In this document: piece after piece, positions 54,961 through 64,000 of the stretch | Layout of the letters: every line of letters begins with the position of its first letter | Numbering within the stretch: position 1 is the stretch's first letter | From: Arsukibacterium sp. | GTDB taxonomy: Bacteria > Pseudomonadota > Gammaproteobacteria > Enterobacterales > Alteromonadaceae | NCBI RefSeq assembly: GCF_018402695.1 | Contig: NZ_JAGYIM010000024.1 | Location: forward strand, 248,001-312,000 | Direction: 5' to 3' | Length of the DNA: 64,000 bases | Notes under the pieces: model-generated | What the model was told of the DNA's origin: nothing | The model's database searches: none | The model's input: the letters and a program-made list of their open reading frames with translations, nothing else | Made by a program: the position numbers and the translations under genes

Positions 54961-56016
54961 ATGAAAAAGTTATCTCTGGTTGTGGCAGTAATTAGCGCTG
55001 CAGTTTATTTAACTGGCTGTAACCAGGCCAACAGCAGCAGTAACAGTGATACCGCTGAAGTTATCGCGATACCGGTGGAAGCCGCTCTGGCCCGCCAAGG
55101 CGAAATCAGCAGCAGCTACCATACCAATGCCACCCTGGCAGCGCGGGCGGAAACAGACGTTATCAGTAAAAGCAGCGGCATTGTTCAGCAAGTTCTAGTG
55201 GAAGAAGGTGACTCCGTGCAGGCAGGTCAGTTACTGGCGGTGCTGGAAAATGAGCGGCAGCGCTTTATGCTGGCCAAAGAGCAGGCTGAATTAAGCCGGC
55301 TGGACAGCGAACTGCAGCGGATGGGCGAAATGTATCAGCGCAAATTAATCAGCACCGATGTGTATGAAAAATTGCGCTGGCAATATGACTCCGTTAAAGC
55401 CTCTGTGGATTTAGCGGAGTTAAGTGTCCGCGAAACCGAAATTCGTGCCCCAATCAGCGGTGTGGTGTCCCGTCGGTATGTGAAAACCGGTCAGTTGATC
55501 AGCCAGATGGCACCGCAGTCATTATTTCATCTGGTCGCTAATGCAGAGCTGGAAGCCGTGGTGCATATTCCGGAGCAACAACTGGCGCAGGCGAAAGCCG
55601 GTCAGGCAGCTATTTTACGTTTTGCCGGCATGTTACCGGTAGAAGCCAATGTCAGCCGTATTTCACCGGTGGTTGACGCCCAGTCAGGCACAGTGCGCAC
55701 CACCTTAATTATCGACAATAGTGACGCCAAGCTGCGCCCCGGTATGTTTGCCCAGGTAGAACTGAAATTTGATGTTAAACCAGAAGCGCTGCTGGTGCCT
55801 AAGCGGGCCATTATTACCATTGACAACCAGCATAGTGTGTTTGTGGTGGATACAGAAGATAAAGTCAGCCGCAAAGCCGTGCATCTTGGCTACAGTTCAG
55901 ACACGACGGTGGAAATTTTAGAGGGTGTGGCCACTGGCGAGAAAGTTGTTATTGCCGGCCAGGGGGCCCTGAAAGATCAAAGCTTAGTGACGGTAGTGAC
56001 TACCCGCGAATTTTAA
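54961..56016 (+). CDS. RND efflux periplasmic adaptor subunit (lipoprotein)
   Basis: 351 aa with AAGGA upstream. Signal ends Leu-Thr-Gly-Cys, so it should be lipid-anchored to the inner membrane. The HlyD/AcrA-like core follows: beta-barrel strand, lipoyl half (Gly-Ile-Val-Gln-Gln-Val-Leu-Val-Glu-Glu-Gly-Asp-Ser-Val), helical hairpin (about 95-145), second lipoyl half (Ile-Arg-Ala-Pro-Ile-Ser-Gly-Val-Val) and membrane-proximal domain. It links the two downstream permeases to an outer-membrane channel not encoded here. Confidence 0.9.
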   Translation: MKKLSLVVAVISAAVYLTGCNQANSSSNSDTAEVIAIPVEAALARQGEISSSYHTNATLAARAETDVISKSSGIVQQVLVEEGDSVQAGQLLAVLENERQRFMLAKEQAELSRLDSELQRMGEMYQRKLISTDVYEKLRWQYDSVKASVDLAELSVRETEIRAPISGVVSRRYVKTGQLISQMAPQSLFHLVANAELEAVVHIPEQQLAQAKAGQAAILRFAGMLPVEANVSRISPVVDAQSGTVRTTLIIDNSDAKLRPGMFAQVELKFDVKPEALLVPKRAIITIDNQHSVFVVDTEDKVSRKAVHLGYSSDTTVEILEGVATGEKVVIAGQGALKDQSLVTVVTTREF

Positions 56017-56022
56017 CTGCTA

Positions 56023-56041
56023 CGCCCGGCCTTGCCGGGCG
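56023..56041 (+). other. intercistronic hairpin between adaptor and first RND permease
   Basis: CGCCCGGC (56023-56030) and GCCGGGCG (56034-56041) form a perfect 8-bp stem with a 3-nt loop seven bases after the adaptor stop. No T-run follows, so it is more likely an RNA stability or partial-termination element than a full terminator. Confidence 0.55.
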
Positions 56042-56092
56042 GTTAACCACAGTAACGAATAAATAATAAAAAATGCTGAGAAGGAACCGATT

Positions 56093-59000
56093 ATGAAACT
56101 GGTTGATGTAGCGGTAGCACGCCCGGTCACAATATGGATGTTTACCCTGGGTATCCTGTTATTTGGCTTAGTCTCTGCCGGACGGCTGGCCGTAAATTTA
56201 CTGCCCGATCTATCTTATCCGAGTTTAACTATTCGCACTGAATACCTCGGTGCAGCACCGGTAGAGGTGGAGCAATTAGTTAGTAAACCGATTGAAGAAG
56301 CGTTAGGCATTGTCAAAGGGGTGCATAAGGTGCAATCTGTGTCACGCTCTGGCCGCTCTGATGTAGTGCTGGAGTTTGACTGGGGCACCGATATGGATCT
56401 GGCCATGCTGGAGGTACGGGAAAAACTCGACGTACTGATGCTGCCGCTGGATATTGAAAAGCCGCTGTTGTTACGTTTTAACCCCAATTTAGACCCGGTG
56501 GTGCGGCTGGCTTTAAGCCGCGAAGGGGGCATCAGCAGCGAGCGGGAGTTGGTGTCATTACGCACGTACGCTGAGGAAGATTTACGCCGCAAACTGGAAG
56601 CGATGCCCGGCATAGCCGCGGTGCGGCCGGACGGCGGTTTAAACCAGGAAATTCAGGTGCTGGTCGACCCGAACAAGTTAAGCCAGCTGCAACTGGATAT
56701 TGGCCTAATCAGCAGCCGGCTGGCCGAGGAAAACATTAATTTAGCGGGCGGACGGCTGGAAACTCCGGGCTACGATTTTCTGGTGCGGACCATTAACCAG
56801 TTTGCCGATTTGTCCGCCATTGAAAACCTCTATCTGGCAACGGTCGGCACCTCGCAGATACGTTTAAAAGATGTGGCTACCGTGGTCGATGCCTTTGCTG
56901 ATAGGAAAAGCGTAACCTACGTTAACGGTAGCGAAGCCATTGAAGTGGCGATTTACAAAGAAGGCGATGCCAACACCGTTAACGTCGCCGAATCGCTGCT
57001 GGCCGAGCTGCCCAATTTGCGCAAAGGGCTGCCGCAGGATTACAGCCTGACCCTGGTGTACGATCAGTCGGCTTTTATCAAGCAAGCAATCAATGAAGTA
57101 AAATCAGCCGGGATCATCGGTGGTTTACTGGCGATGCTGGTGTTGTATTTATTTTTACGCAACGTCTGGGCCACAGTCATTATTTCGGTGTCCATTCCTG
57201 TTTCTATTATAGCGACTTTTAATCTGATGTACGGTCAGGGTATTACCCTGAATATGATGAGCCTGGGCGGCATTGCCCTGGCAGTGGGCTTGCTGGTCGA
57301 CAATGCGATTGTGGTGCTGGAAAACATTGCCCGCCACAAAGAGCAGGGCAAATCTGCGCCCGAGGCAGCAAGAACCGGTACTGGTGAAGTGGCAATGGCT
57401 ATTACCGCCTCAACCCTGACCACCGTCGCCGTATTTTTCCCACTGGTGTTTGTCGAAGGCATCGCCGGCCAGCTTTTTAAAGATCAGGCACTAACCGTTA
57501 CCTTTGCTTTGCTGGTGTCACTGGTAGTGGCCTTAACGCTTATTCCTACTATGGCGGCACGTCAGCGCCGGGTAGTGGATGGCAATGTTGAACCAACAGT
57601 GGCCAAAGTAAAAGGCACGCGCTGGTATCACAAACTGGGCCGTATCTTGTGGTGGGTGCCCGGCATGATTTTCAAAGGCCTGTATTTTATCTTGCTGGCA
57701 CTGCTAAGCCTGTTTACGTTGCTGTGGCGGGCAGTCAGCCGGGTGCTCGGGCTGGTATTTAAACCGCTGCTGTTTGTGGTTAAAGCCAGTCTGGACGGCC
57801 TTACCCGCATTTATCGCCGTTTACTGAGCGGCGCTTTGCAGGCGAAGTTGCTGACAATTGGCAGCACCTTACTGGTGGCCGCGCTTTGTTATAGCCTGCT
57901 GCCACGTTTAGGCGCAGATGTGATCCCAGAGCTGAGTCAGGGCGAATTTTATGTTGAAGTGCAACTGCCGATTGGCAGTGCCATTGAACAAACCGATGCT
58001 GTGCTGAAAGATCTGGCAGCAGTTGCGACGCCGCTGGCCGGGGTTGCCCGTAGTTACGGCCAGGTAGGCACCGGTGCTCAGATGACAGTAGACCCGGCCA
58101 TTGGTGGCAGCCACTGGGGCAGGTTGAACATTGTGATGCAGCCCGGCAGTGATGCCCGGGCCGAACAACAGGTCGTAGAGCAGTTACGCCAGCATATTGC
58201 CGGTATGGCCGGGGTTAAAGCGCGTTTCGATAAGCCGGAACTGTTTAGTTTTGCCACGCCGCTGGAAATTGAATTAACCGGTTTTGAACTGGCCGAATTG
58301 AAGCAGGCGGCTGATCAGCTGCTGGTCAGCCTGGCTGCAGAGCCACGCTTTACTGATGTTAAAACCAGCCTGCGGCCGGGACAGCCAGAAATAACGCTGT
58401 ACTTTGATCATGCCCGGCTGGCACAGCTTGGCATGACAGCGCAGCAGGTGGCAAAACGGGTAGCGGTGTATGTGGGTGGTGAAGTCGCGGGCCAGTATTC
58501 GGTGAACGACCGCAAAATCGATATCCGGGTGCGTTTGGCTGAGGAATATCGGCAAAATGAGCAACAGTTAGCCTCGCTGATTATTAACCCGGGCAGTGCC
58601 CAGCCGTTACCTTTATCGGCAGTGGCCGATATCCGCCGCGAGCTTGGCCCCAGCGAAATTACCCGGGTTGCCCAGCAACGGGTGGCGATTGTCAGCGCTA
58701 ATCTGGCATTTGGTGACTTAGAACAAGCCACCGCCAGTGCCCGTGCCATCGTTGCAAAGCAAAGCCTGCCCTTTGGTGTCAGTGCGGTGGTAGCCGGCCA
58801 GAGTGAAGAAATGCAGCGGGCTTATAGCTCACTGACGATGGCGTTATTGCTGGCTGTTTTTCTGGTGTACTTGGTGATGGCCTCACAGTTTGAAAATCTG
58901 CTGCAGCCGCTGCTGATTTTATTTACGGTACCGCTGGCCGGTGCCGGCGCTATTCTTGGCTTGTGGCTAACCGATACCCGGTTGTCTGTTATTGTGTTTA

Positions 59001-59362
59001 TCGGTCTGATTATGCTGGCGGGTATTGTGGTTAACAATGCCATTGTGCTGATCGACCGGATTAACCAGTTACGCCACAGCGGCGTTGAATTAACCGAGGC
59101 AATTATTGAAGGCGGTGCCAGCCGCTTACGGCCGGTGCTGATGACTACTCTGACCACAGTACTGGGCTTATTACCGATGGCGCTGGGTGGCGGCGATGGC
59201 AGTGAAATCCGTGCGCCGATGGCGGTTACGGTTATTTTCGGTTTATTGTTATCTACCTTGTTAACCCTGGTATTTATTCCGGTGTTATATGGCTTATTCA
59301 GCCGGCAACAGCACGCTGCTGAGCCGGCTGTGGTCGCGGAAAATGCGCAGGAGGCGGTATGA
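56093..59362 (+). CDS. RND efflux permease, first of two
   Basis: 1089 aa, HAE1/AcrB-like, with AAGGA before the ATG. It has 12 canonical membrane helices and two periplasmic porter blocks. TM4 has Gly-Leu-Leu-Val-Asp-Asn-Ala-Ile-Val (the proton-relay Asp region, with Asn in place of the second Asp). The link between helices 6 and 7 is enlarged to about 95 residues (about 490-583), with an extra hydrophobic helix at about 524-545 and a weaker one at about 552-564, absent from standard AcrB. It forms a proton-driven exporter with the adaptor. Its stop overlaps the second permease by 4 bp. Confidence 0.9.
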   Translation: MKLVDVAVARPVTIWMFTLGILLFGLVSAGRLAVNLLPDLSYPSLTIRTEYLGAAPVEVEQLVSKPIEEALGIVKGVHKVQSVSRSGRSDVVLEFDWGTDMDLAMLEVREKLDVLMLPLDIEKPLLLRFNPNLDPVVRLALSREGGISSERELVSLRTYAEEDLRRKLEAMPGIAAVRPDGGLNQEIQVLVDPNKLSQLQLDIGLISSRLAEENINLAGGRLETPGYDFLVRTINQFADLSAIENLYLATVGTSQIRLKDVATVVDAFADRKSVTYVNGSEAIEVAIYKEGDANTVNVAESLLAELPNLRKGLPQDYSLTLVYDQSAFIKQAINEVKSAGIIGGLLAMLVLYLFLRNVWATVIISVSIPVSIIATFNLMYGQGITLNMMSLGGIALAVGLLVDNAIVVLENIARHKEQGKSAPEAARTGTGEVAMAITASTLTTVAVFFPLVFVEGIAGQLFKDQALTVTFALLVSLVVALTLIPTMAARQRRVVDGNVEPTVAKVKGTRWYHKLGRILWWVPGMIFKGLYFILLALLSLFTLLWRAVSRVLGLVFKPLLFVVKASLDGLTRIYRRLLSGALQAKLLTIGSTLLVAALCYSLLPRLGADVIPELSQGEFYVEVQLPIGSAIEQTDAVLKDLAAVATPLAGVARSYGQVGTGAQMTVDPAIGGSHWGRLNIVMQPGSDARAEQQVVEQLRQHIAGMAGVKARFDKPELFSFATPLEIELTGFELAELKQAADQLLVSLAAEPRFTDVKTSLRPGQPEITLYFDHARLAQLGMTAQQVAKRVAVYVGGEVAGQYSVNDRKIDIRVRLAEEYRQNEQQLASLIINPGSAQPLPLSAVADIRRELGPSEITRVAQQRVAIVSANLAFGDLEQATASARAIVAKQSLPFGVSAVVAGQSEEMQRAYSSLTMALLLAVFLVYLVMASQFENLLQPLLILFTVPLAGAGAILGLWLTDTRLSVIVFIGLIMLAGIVVNNAIVLIDRINQLRHSGVELTEAIIEGGASRLRPVLMTTLTTVLGLLPMALGGGDGSEIRAPMAVTVIFGLLLSTLLTLVFIPVLYGLFSRQQHAAEPAVVAENAQEAV

Positions 59363-62300
59363 CTGAGAAGCCATTAGCCATTACCCGGCTGGCGTTAAGC
59401 CGGCCGGTTACCGTCACTATGCTGTTTATTTCGCTGCTGTTATTCGGCGGCCTGGCCAGCCGGTTGTTGCCATTGGAAATGTTTCCCGGGATCGATATTC
59501 CGCAGCTGTACGTTAATGTGCCGTATAACAACGCCAGCCCGGCAGAAGTTGAGCGGCTGATCACCCGGCCGCTGGAGGAGGCACTGGCGACGGTCAGTGG
59601 TATTAAACAAATGCGTAGTTTCTCCAATGAAAACAGCGGTGAAGTGTCGCTGGAATTTAACTGGAGTGAAAACATTGGTAGCAAAAGTCTGGAAGTGCGC
59701 GAGCGAATAGATACGGTGCGCCACTTATTACCGGACGATGTCGAGCGGGTGCTGGTATTTCAGTTTAACACCGATGATATGCCGATATTTCAGTTGCGGA
59801 TATCGTCCGAGCGTGACCTGGCGATGGCCTACGATTTGCTGGAGCAGCAGATAAAACGGCCGCTGGAGCGGGTGCAGGGGGTGTCTAAGGTCGAATTGTA
59901 TGGGGTGGAGAAGCGCCAGGTCATTATCCGGCTTGACCCGGACAAACTGAAAGCACTGAATGTCGACGCCAATGCGTTATTGGCCCAGTTGCGCGGCAGT
60001 AACTTTGCACTGACTGCCGGCGAGCTTAGAAACGCCGAGCAAAGTATTTTGATTAAGCCGCTGGGTGAGTACCGCGAGCTGGCCGAAATTGAACGCTTGC
60101 CGGTGCGGCCCGGTTTAATGCTGCGCGATGTCGCCAGTATATCGCTGGAACTGCCAAAGCGCGAGGATGGCCGCCATTTGAACCAGACTTATGCAGTCGG
60201 TATGAATGTATTTAAAGAGTCGGGCGCCAACCTGGTCGAGGTGGCCAAAGCCGCGATGGCAGTGGTGGAAGCGGCCGACAGCAATCCGGCTTTTAACGGC
60301 ATTAATCTGTACATTATGGACGATGTTGCTGATGGCGTGACAACCTCACTAAAAGACTTATTAATGGCTGGTGCTATTGGCGCCTTATTGTCTTTTGTCG
60401 TGCTGTACTTATTTTTACGGCACTTAACCACCACCATTGTGGTCGTGCTGTCGGTACCCAGTGCCATTATTATTGCGCTGGGCGCCATGTACTTTATGGG
60501 CTACAGCCTGAATATTCTCAGCATGATGGGCCTGATGCTGGCCATTGGTATGCTGGTCGATAACGCGGTAGTGGTTACCGAGAGTATTTTTCGTGAGCGG
60601 GCGGCAGGGGGTGATATCCGGGCTGCCACCGAACGCGGTGTGCGCCGGGTAAGCCTGGCTGTGCTGGCTGGCACCGCGACGACTGCCATTGTATTTCTGC
60701 CGAATATTATCGGCCAGAAAATGCAGCTGACTATCTTCCTTGAGCACGTAGCTATCGCTATTTGTCTGTGTCTGGCCATTTCGCTGGTGATGGCACTAAG
60801 CCTGATCCCGCTGTTAACCACAAAGTTAAAGGTCATTCCGGTTGAGAATGCCAACGGCAGCAAACTGGATCGTCTATACAAGCGCAGCCTGCAAGGCGTA
60901 ATGAACTGGCCAAAACTGTCGGCGCTGGCCGCTCTGCTGGTGCTGGCCAGTATTGTCGTGCCAATGGGCTCTATGGGTTCAGACGACGGTGATGATGGCG
61001 ATAATGGCCGGTTGTTTCTTAATTATCATATTCAGGGCAATTACAGCCTGGAAGAAGTACGCGATGAAGTCAGCCTGATGGAAGCCTACCTGTACAGCCG
61101 CCAGGACGAACTGCATATCGAGTCGGTTTACAGTTACTACACCGCCGGTTATGCCATGTCGATTATCTTATTAAAAGAGCAGCCGCCACTAAGCCTGACC
61201 CAGCTAAAAGATGAAATTCGCAGCGGCTGGCCTACGTTAGTCCGGGCCCGGCCGGTGTTTGGCTGGGGTGGCGGCGGTGGTATGCAACTCCATTTGCTCG
61301 GTAACTCTACTGAAGTGCTGATGGAATTATCTGAGATGCTGGTGCCGATGCTGCAAGGGTTAGCCAGCCTGGAGGATGTTACCTCGGACTTAACCGATGG
61401 CCAGCAGGAAGTGCAGATTATTCTCAACCACCGCCAGCTGGAACGCTATGGTGTCAGTGCCCAGCAGGTTGCGCAAAGTGTATCGCTGGCCCTGCGCGGC
61501 GTGAACTTACGTACCTTTCGCAGCCCGGAGCAGGGTGAGTTGCTGCTGCGGCTGATTTATGATGAGAAAATCAGCCAGTCGGTTGCAGAATTAGAACAGC
61601 TGCCGGTAACCAGCGCCAATGGTGTGCCAATAACCCTGGTTCAGCTGGCTGATTTAAATGTTATGCCACGCTTATCCAGCATTCGTCGCTTTGACCGTGC
61701 TACCGGCGTTGCTATTCAGATGAACCCGGCCAAAGATTCTGATATGGACAAAGCCCGGGCCGATATTGAACAGCTGATGAAAAGTGTGGCCCTGCCGGAA
61801 GGTTACCGCTGGTCATTCCGGGGGAGTTTTCAGCGCCAGGACGAAGAGCAACAGGTGATGATGGTCAATATGCTGCTGGCAGTCGCGATGATTTACATTG
61901 TAATGGCCGCGCTGTTTGAATCATTGTTGCTGCCAACAGCGGTTATTGGCTCATTGCTGTTTTCATTGGTAGGGGTGTTCTGGACCTTCCTGTTAACCGG
62001 CACCGGCATGGGTGTGATGGGCATGATTGGGATGCTGGTGCTGATGGGGATAGTGGTCAATAACGGTATAGTACTGGTCGACAGGATTAATCAGGACCGC
62101 GAGTTATGGCCGTTGCAGGACCTTAAAACCACTATTATTCACGCCTGTGAAGCCCGTTTAAAACCGATCTTAATGACGGTGTCGACCACCGTGCTGGGCT
62201 TGTTGCCGCTGGCGATGGGTGGTACCCAGATTGGTGGCGGTGGCCCCAGTTATGCGCCGATGGCGATTGCCATTATTGGTGGGTTATTATTTTCGACCTT

Positions 62301-62442
62301 AACCAGTTTACTGCTGGTGCCACTAACCTATTACGGCTTGCTGAAACTGCGCGGCGCCTGTGGCCGGCTGGTTAGCCGCAGCAGAAAAATCAGCGACAAA
62401 GTATTGCTGGCAAACAAACCTGGCCAACAACCTCCGGGCTAA
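59359..62442 (+). CDS. RND efflux permease, second of two
   Basis: 1027 aa, same superfamily as the upstream gene but distinct in sequence; starts within ATGA of its stop. TM4 has Ile-Gly-Met-Leu-Val-Asp-Asn-Ala-Val-Val. The second periplasmic block begins with an acidic Asp-rich loop (Gly-Ser-Asp-Asp-Gly-Asp-Asp-Gly-Asp, about residue 541). A single adaptor with two different permeases recalls MdtABC-type pumps, in which both permeases are needed for a mixed trimer; whether they assemble together here is inference. No outer-membrane factor is present. Confidence 0.9.
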   Translation: MTEKPLAITRLALSRPVTVTMLFISLLLFGGLASRLLPLEMFPGIDIPQLYVNVPYNNASPAEVERLITRPLEEALATVSGIKQMRSFSNENSGEVSLEFNWSENIGSKSLEVRERIDTVRHLLPDDVERVLVFQFNTDDMPIFQLRISSERDLAMAYDLLEQQIKRPLERVQGVSKVELYGVEKRQVIIRLDPDKLKALNVDANALLAQLRGSNFALTAGELRNAEQSILIKPLGEYRELAEIERLPVRPGLMLRDVASISLELPKREDGRHLNQTYAVGMNVFKESGANLVEVAKAAMAVVEAADSNPAFNGINLYIMDDVADGVTTSLKDLLMAGAIGALLSFVVLYLFLRHLTTTIVVVLSVPSAIIIALGAMYFMGYSLNILSMMGLMLAIGMLVDNAVVVTESIFRERAAGGDIRAATERGVRRVSLAVLAGTATTAIVFLPNIIGQKMQLTIFLEHVAIAICLCLAISLVMALSLIPLLTTKLKVIPVENANGSKLDRLYKRSLQGVMNWPKLSALAALLVLASIVVPMGSMGSDDGDDGDNGRLFLNYHIQGNYSLEEVRDEVSLMEAYLYSRQDELHIESVYSYYTAGYAMSIILLKEQPPLSLTQLKDEIRSGWPTLVRARPVFGWGGGGGMQLHLLGNSTEVLMELSEMLVPMLQGLASLEDVTSDLTDGQQEVQIILNHRQLERYGVSAQQVAQSVSLALRGVNLRTFRSPEQGELLLRLIYDEKISQSVAELEQLPVTSANGVPITLVQLADLNVMPRLSSIRRFDRATGVAIQMNPAKDSDMDKARADIEQLMKSVALPEGYRWSFRGSFQRQDEEQQVMMVNMLLAVAMIYIVMAALFESLLLPTAVIGSLLFSLVGVFWTFLLTGTGMGVMGMIGMLVLMGIVVNNGIVLVDRINQDRELWPLQDLKTTIIHACEARLKPILMTVSTTVLGLLPLAMGGTQIGGGGPSYAPMAIAIIGGLLFSTLTSLLLVPLTYYGLLKLRGACGRLVSRSRKISDKVLLANKPGQQPPG

Positions 62443-62516
62443 TTTAACGTTGCGGCCGGCGGGCAGAGTTCATACAATGCCTGCCGCCCTGCGTAAGTTC
62501 GCCACCGAGAGTTGTA

Positions 62517-63077
62517 ATGGACGCTTTATTTTCCTCGTTTTCTGCTGTCGCCATTGCTGAAATTGGCGATAAAACCCAATTATTATCGTTATTTCTGGCG
62601 GCGCGGTTCCGGGCCAAAGGTGCCATTATTGCCGGCATTCTGGTTGCGACTTTATTAAACCATGCGGCATCAGCCTGGCTGGGTGTCTGGCTGGCGCAGT
62701 TTATCGCCCCGGCCATTGGCCCCTGGTTACTTGGCGGCTCTTTTATTGTTGTTGGTTTATGGCTGCTTATTCCGGATAAAGATGACAGTAATGAAACCGG
62801 GGTACTGAGATACGGCGCGTTTGCGGCCAGTTGTATTTTATTTTTTCTGGCTGAAATTGGTGATAAAACCCAGATCGCAACGGTTATTCTGGCGGCGACT
62901 TTTGAGGACGCCGTCTGGATGGTGATCTGGGGTACTACCCTTGGCATGCTGGCGGCCAATGTGCCTGTAGTATACGCCGGCAGCTGGCTGCTCCAAAAAA
63001 TCTCGCTGGATTGGGCCCGGCGTATCGCCTGCGCGGTCTTTATCATCCTTGGGGTAGTAACCATACTCTCAGCATAA
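62517..63077 (+). CDS. TMEM165/GDT1 (UPF0016) family cation transporter
   Basis: 186 aa with six membrane helices in two homologous halves. Each half holds the family signature Glu-Ile-Gly-Asp-Lys-Thr-Gln (near residues 15 and 118). Members export manganese or calcium, in bacteria chiefly manganese (MneA type), probably in exchange for protons. GAGAG lies 6 nt upstream. It is 74 bp after the RND operon and could be read through from it. I see no manganese riboswitch in front. Confidence 0.92.
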   Translation: MDALFSSFSAVAIAEIGDKTQLLSLFLAARFRAKGAIIAGILVATLLNHAASAWLGVWLAQFIAPAIGPWLLGGSFIVVGLWLLIPDKDDSNETGVLRYGAFAASCILFFLAEIGDKTQIATVILAATFEDAVWMVIWGTTLGMLAANVPVVYAGSWLLQKISLDWARRIACAVFIILGVVTILSA

Positions 63078-63182
63078 GGAATTTAAGCTACCTATTATCA
63101 GCCAGGGTTCAGCCGGGATCGGTTCTGATAGCGTCATGCAATAAGAAATGCAGCCAGATCGCGGCAGCCACAGAGAACCTTT

Positions 63183-63752
63183 ATGATGAAATTAATGCTT
63201 ATTAGTGCGGGTTTGCTAACTTTTATACCGGCTGCTGTTTTCGCCGATACGGTGCTGACCGAGCAAAACCTGAGCCGGCTGGAAGCGGCTTTGCCGAAAC
63301 TGGCAAAAATAAAACAGGATGATGTGAGATCACTGCACAATGTAAGACTGCAGCGCCACTGTGACTGGTCGCGCCATGCCATTGAGGTAAGGGCCCAGCA
63401 GCAGGGTAAAAGCTACCTGGCCGAGGTAGATAACATACTGGCTGAACATCAGTTAAGCCCGTCATTATTTATGGAGCTGACAGCTAAAAGCAGCTGGCCA
63501 CTGCTCCGGTCACTGCAGCCGGTATTGTCAGTTACCCGGCAAACTCTGGCATTTTTACCGCAAGCGCAGCGTGATCAGGCCGAACAATTACTGGCCCAGA
63601 CCGACAATATGACCCAGGTGGTAGAGCCATGTTTGTCTGAGGCGGATAGCATCGCGTTGCGTCAGCACCAGCAGCGCTTAATTGCCCTGGCCAGCAAACT
63701 GCCGGGCAGTATTTTGCCGGTGCAACCGGGTGCCGCGGCCAACCCTGATTAA
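63183..63752 (+). CDS. secreted protein of unknown function
   Basis: 189 aa (start could be the second Met, 63186). Signal peptide ends near Val-Phe-Ala-Asp. The mature part is mostly helical, with two Cys residues (in His-Cys-Asp-Trp and Glu-Pro-Cys-Leu) that could form a disulfide, and an Ala/Pro-rich end. I do not recognise a family. It is close to (34 bp before) the NYN-domain gene, with a ribosome site between them, so they may be co-transcribed. Confidence 0.65.
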   Translation: MMKLMLISAGLLTFIPAAVFADTVLTEQNLSRLEAALPKLAKIKQDDVRSLHNVRLQRHCDWSRHAIEVRAQQQGKSYLAEVDNILAEHQLSPSLFMELTAKSSWPLLRSLQPVLSVTRQTLAFLPQAQRDQAEQLLAQTDNMTQVVEPCLSEADSIALRQHQQRLIALASKLPGSILPVQPGAAANPD

Positions 63753-63786
63753 CCCCATTTCGCCGCGGAAACAGTTAAGGAACACA

Positions 63787-64000
63787 ATGAATAGTGTCAC
63801 CATTTTGGTTGATGTACAGAATATCTACTACACCAGTCGCCAGGCTTTTGGCAAAAGCTTTGACTACAACGCCTTCTGGGCAGAAGTGACAGCCGGGCGC
63901 AAGGTGGATAAAGCCATAGCTTATGCCATAGACCGCGGCGATGAAAAGCAGCGCCAGTTTCAGAATATTCTGCGGGCTATCGGTTTTGAAGTAAAACTGA
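63787..64000 (+). CDS. NYN-domain protein, 3' end outside the window
   Basis: The first 71 codons are visible from ATG 63787, with AAGGA 5 nt upstream. Val-Thr-Ile-Leu-Val-Asp-Val-Gln-Asn-Ile-Tyr-Tyr at residues 4-15 is the LabA/NYN PIN-like nuclease start with its catalytic Asp and Asn. Ala-Ile-Ala-Tyr-Ala-Ile-Asp and Gln-Phe-Gln-Asn-Ile-Leu follow as in LabA-like proteins (DUF88). These proteins are predicted metal-dependent RNases. The rest lies beyond position 64000. Confidence 0.8.
   Translation, partial: MNSVTILVDVQNIYYTSRQAFGKSFDYNAFWAEVTAGRKVDKAIAYAIDRGDEKQRQFQNILRAIGFEVKL

Noticed and set aside
62443-62516. Manganese (yybP-ykoY) riboswitch before the TMEM165/GDT1 gene
   Set aside because: The gap is only 74 bp and lacks the conserved loops of that riboswitch; only an imperfect GC hairpin is visible.

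Overview
The window is ordinary chromosome from a gammaproteobacterium, most likely an Alteromonadales member close to Rheinheimera, Alishewanella or Arsukibacterium. This rests on the trp operon order (E-G-D-CF-B-A with a Trp-codon leader), the trp/rnm/yciO/scpAB/rluB neighbourhood, PaeA/YtfL, FadL with a FadR-like box, and two kinds of short palindromic intergenic repeat that I recall from Alteromonadales genomes. Genus is inference. No rRNA, tRNA, CRISPR, prophage or transposase gene was seen.

Layout. 0-9.7 kb: DUF445 protein (cut by the window edge), M19 dipeptidase lipoprotein, cytochrome b562-like protein, YebC-family regulator, HAD hydrolase ending inside a MITE-like element, a membrane diguanylate cyclase, ferrochelatase, a PQQ sugar dehydrogenase pair, SlyD-type isomerase and a periplasmic binding protein. 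9.7-16.7 kb: complete minus-strand trp operon with promoter, leader peptide and attenuator. 16.8-21.0 kb: a small DUF6435-like gene, then plus-strand rnm, yciO, scpA, scpB, rluB. 21-29.6 kb: BNR-propeller lipoprotein, galE, yciI-like gene, a frameshifted sodium symporter, a small membrane protein, a frameshifted prpE and a GNAT-nitrilase fusion; two inverted copies of a TATACCC-ended repeat lie here. 29.7-36.5 kb: an eight-gene Mrp-type cation/proton antiporter operon of unusual design. 36.6-41 kb: two tandem paralogous TPR-GGDEF proteins. 41-47.4 kb: PaeA-type exporter, frameshifted DUF5610 gene, MFS, MATE and MFS transporters. 47.5-49.6 kb: ECF sigma factor, anti-sigma factor and DUF4097 repeat protein. 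49.6-54.7 kb: PAS chemoreceptor, RluF-type pseudouridine synthase, a possible small RNA, DUF4136 lipoprotein, FadL. 54.9-62.4 kb: an RND efflux operon with one adaptor and two permeases. 62.5-64 kb: TMEM165/GDT1-family transporter, an unrecognised secreted protein, and the start of an NYN-domain gene cut by the window end.

The most notable points are the Mrp operon (order E-F-G-[MbhD/MbhE/MnhB fusion]-C-D-D2-D3, three antiporter-like channel subunits, the third lacking the conserved TM5 glutamate); three genes each interrupted by one missing base in a short C/G run, which may be sequencing error or real decay; a MITE-like element whose terminal repeat supplies the stop codon of the HAD gene; and an orphan plus-strand terminator at 52.35 kb with no plus-strand protein gene upstream, suggesting a small RNA.
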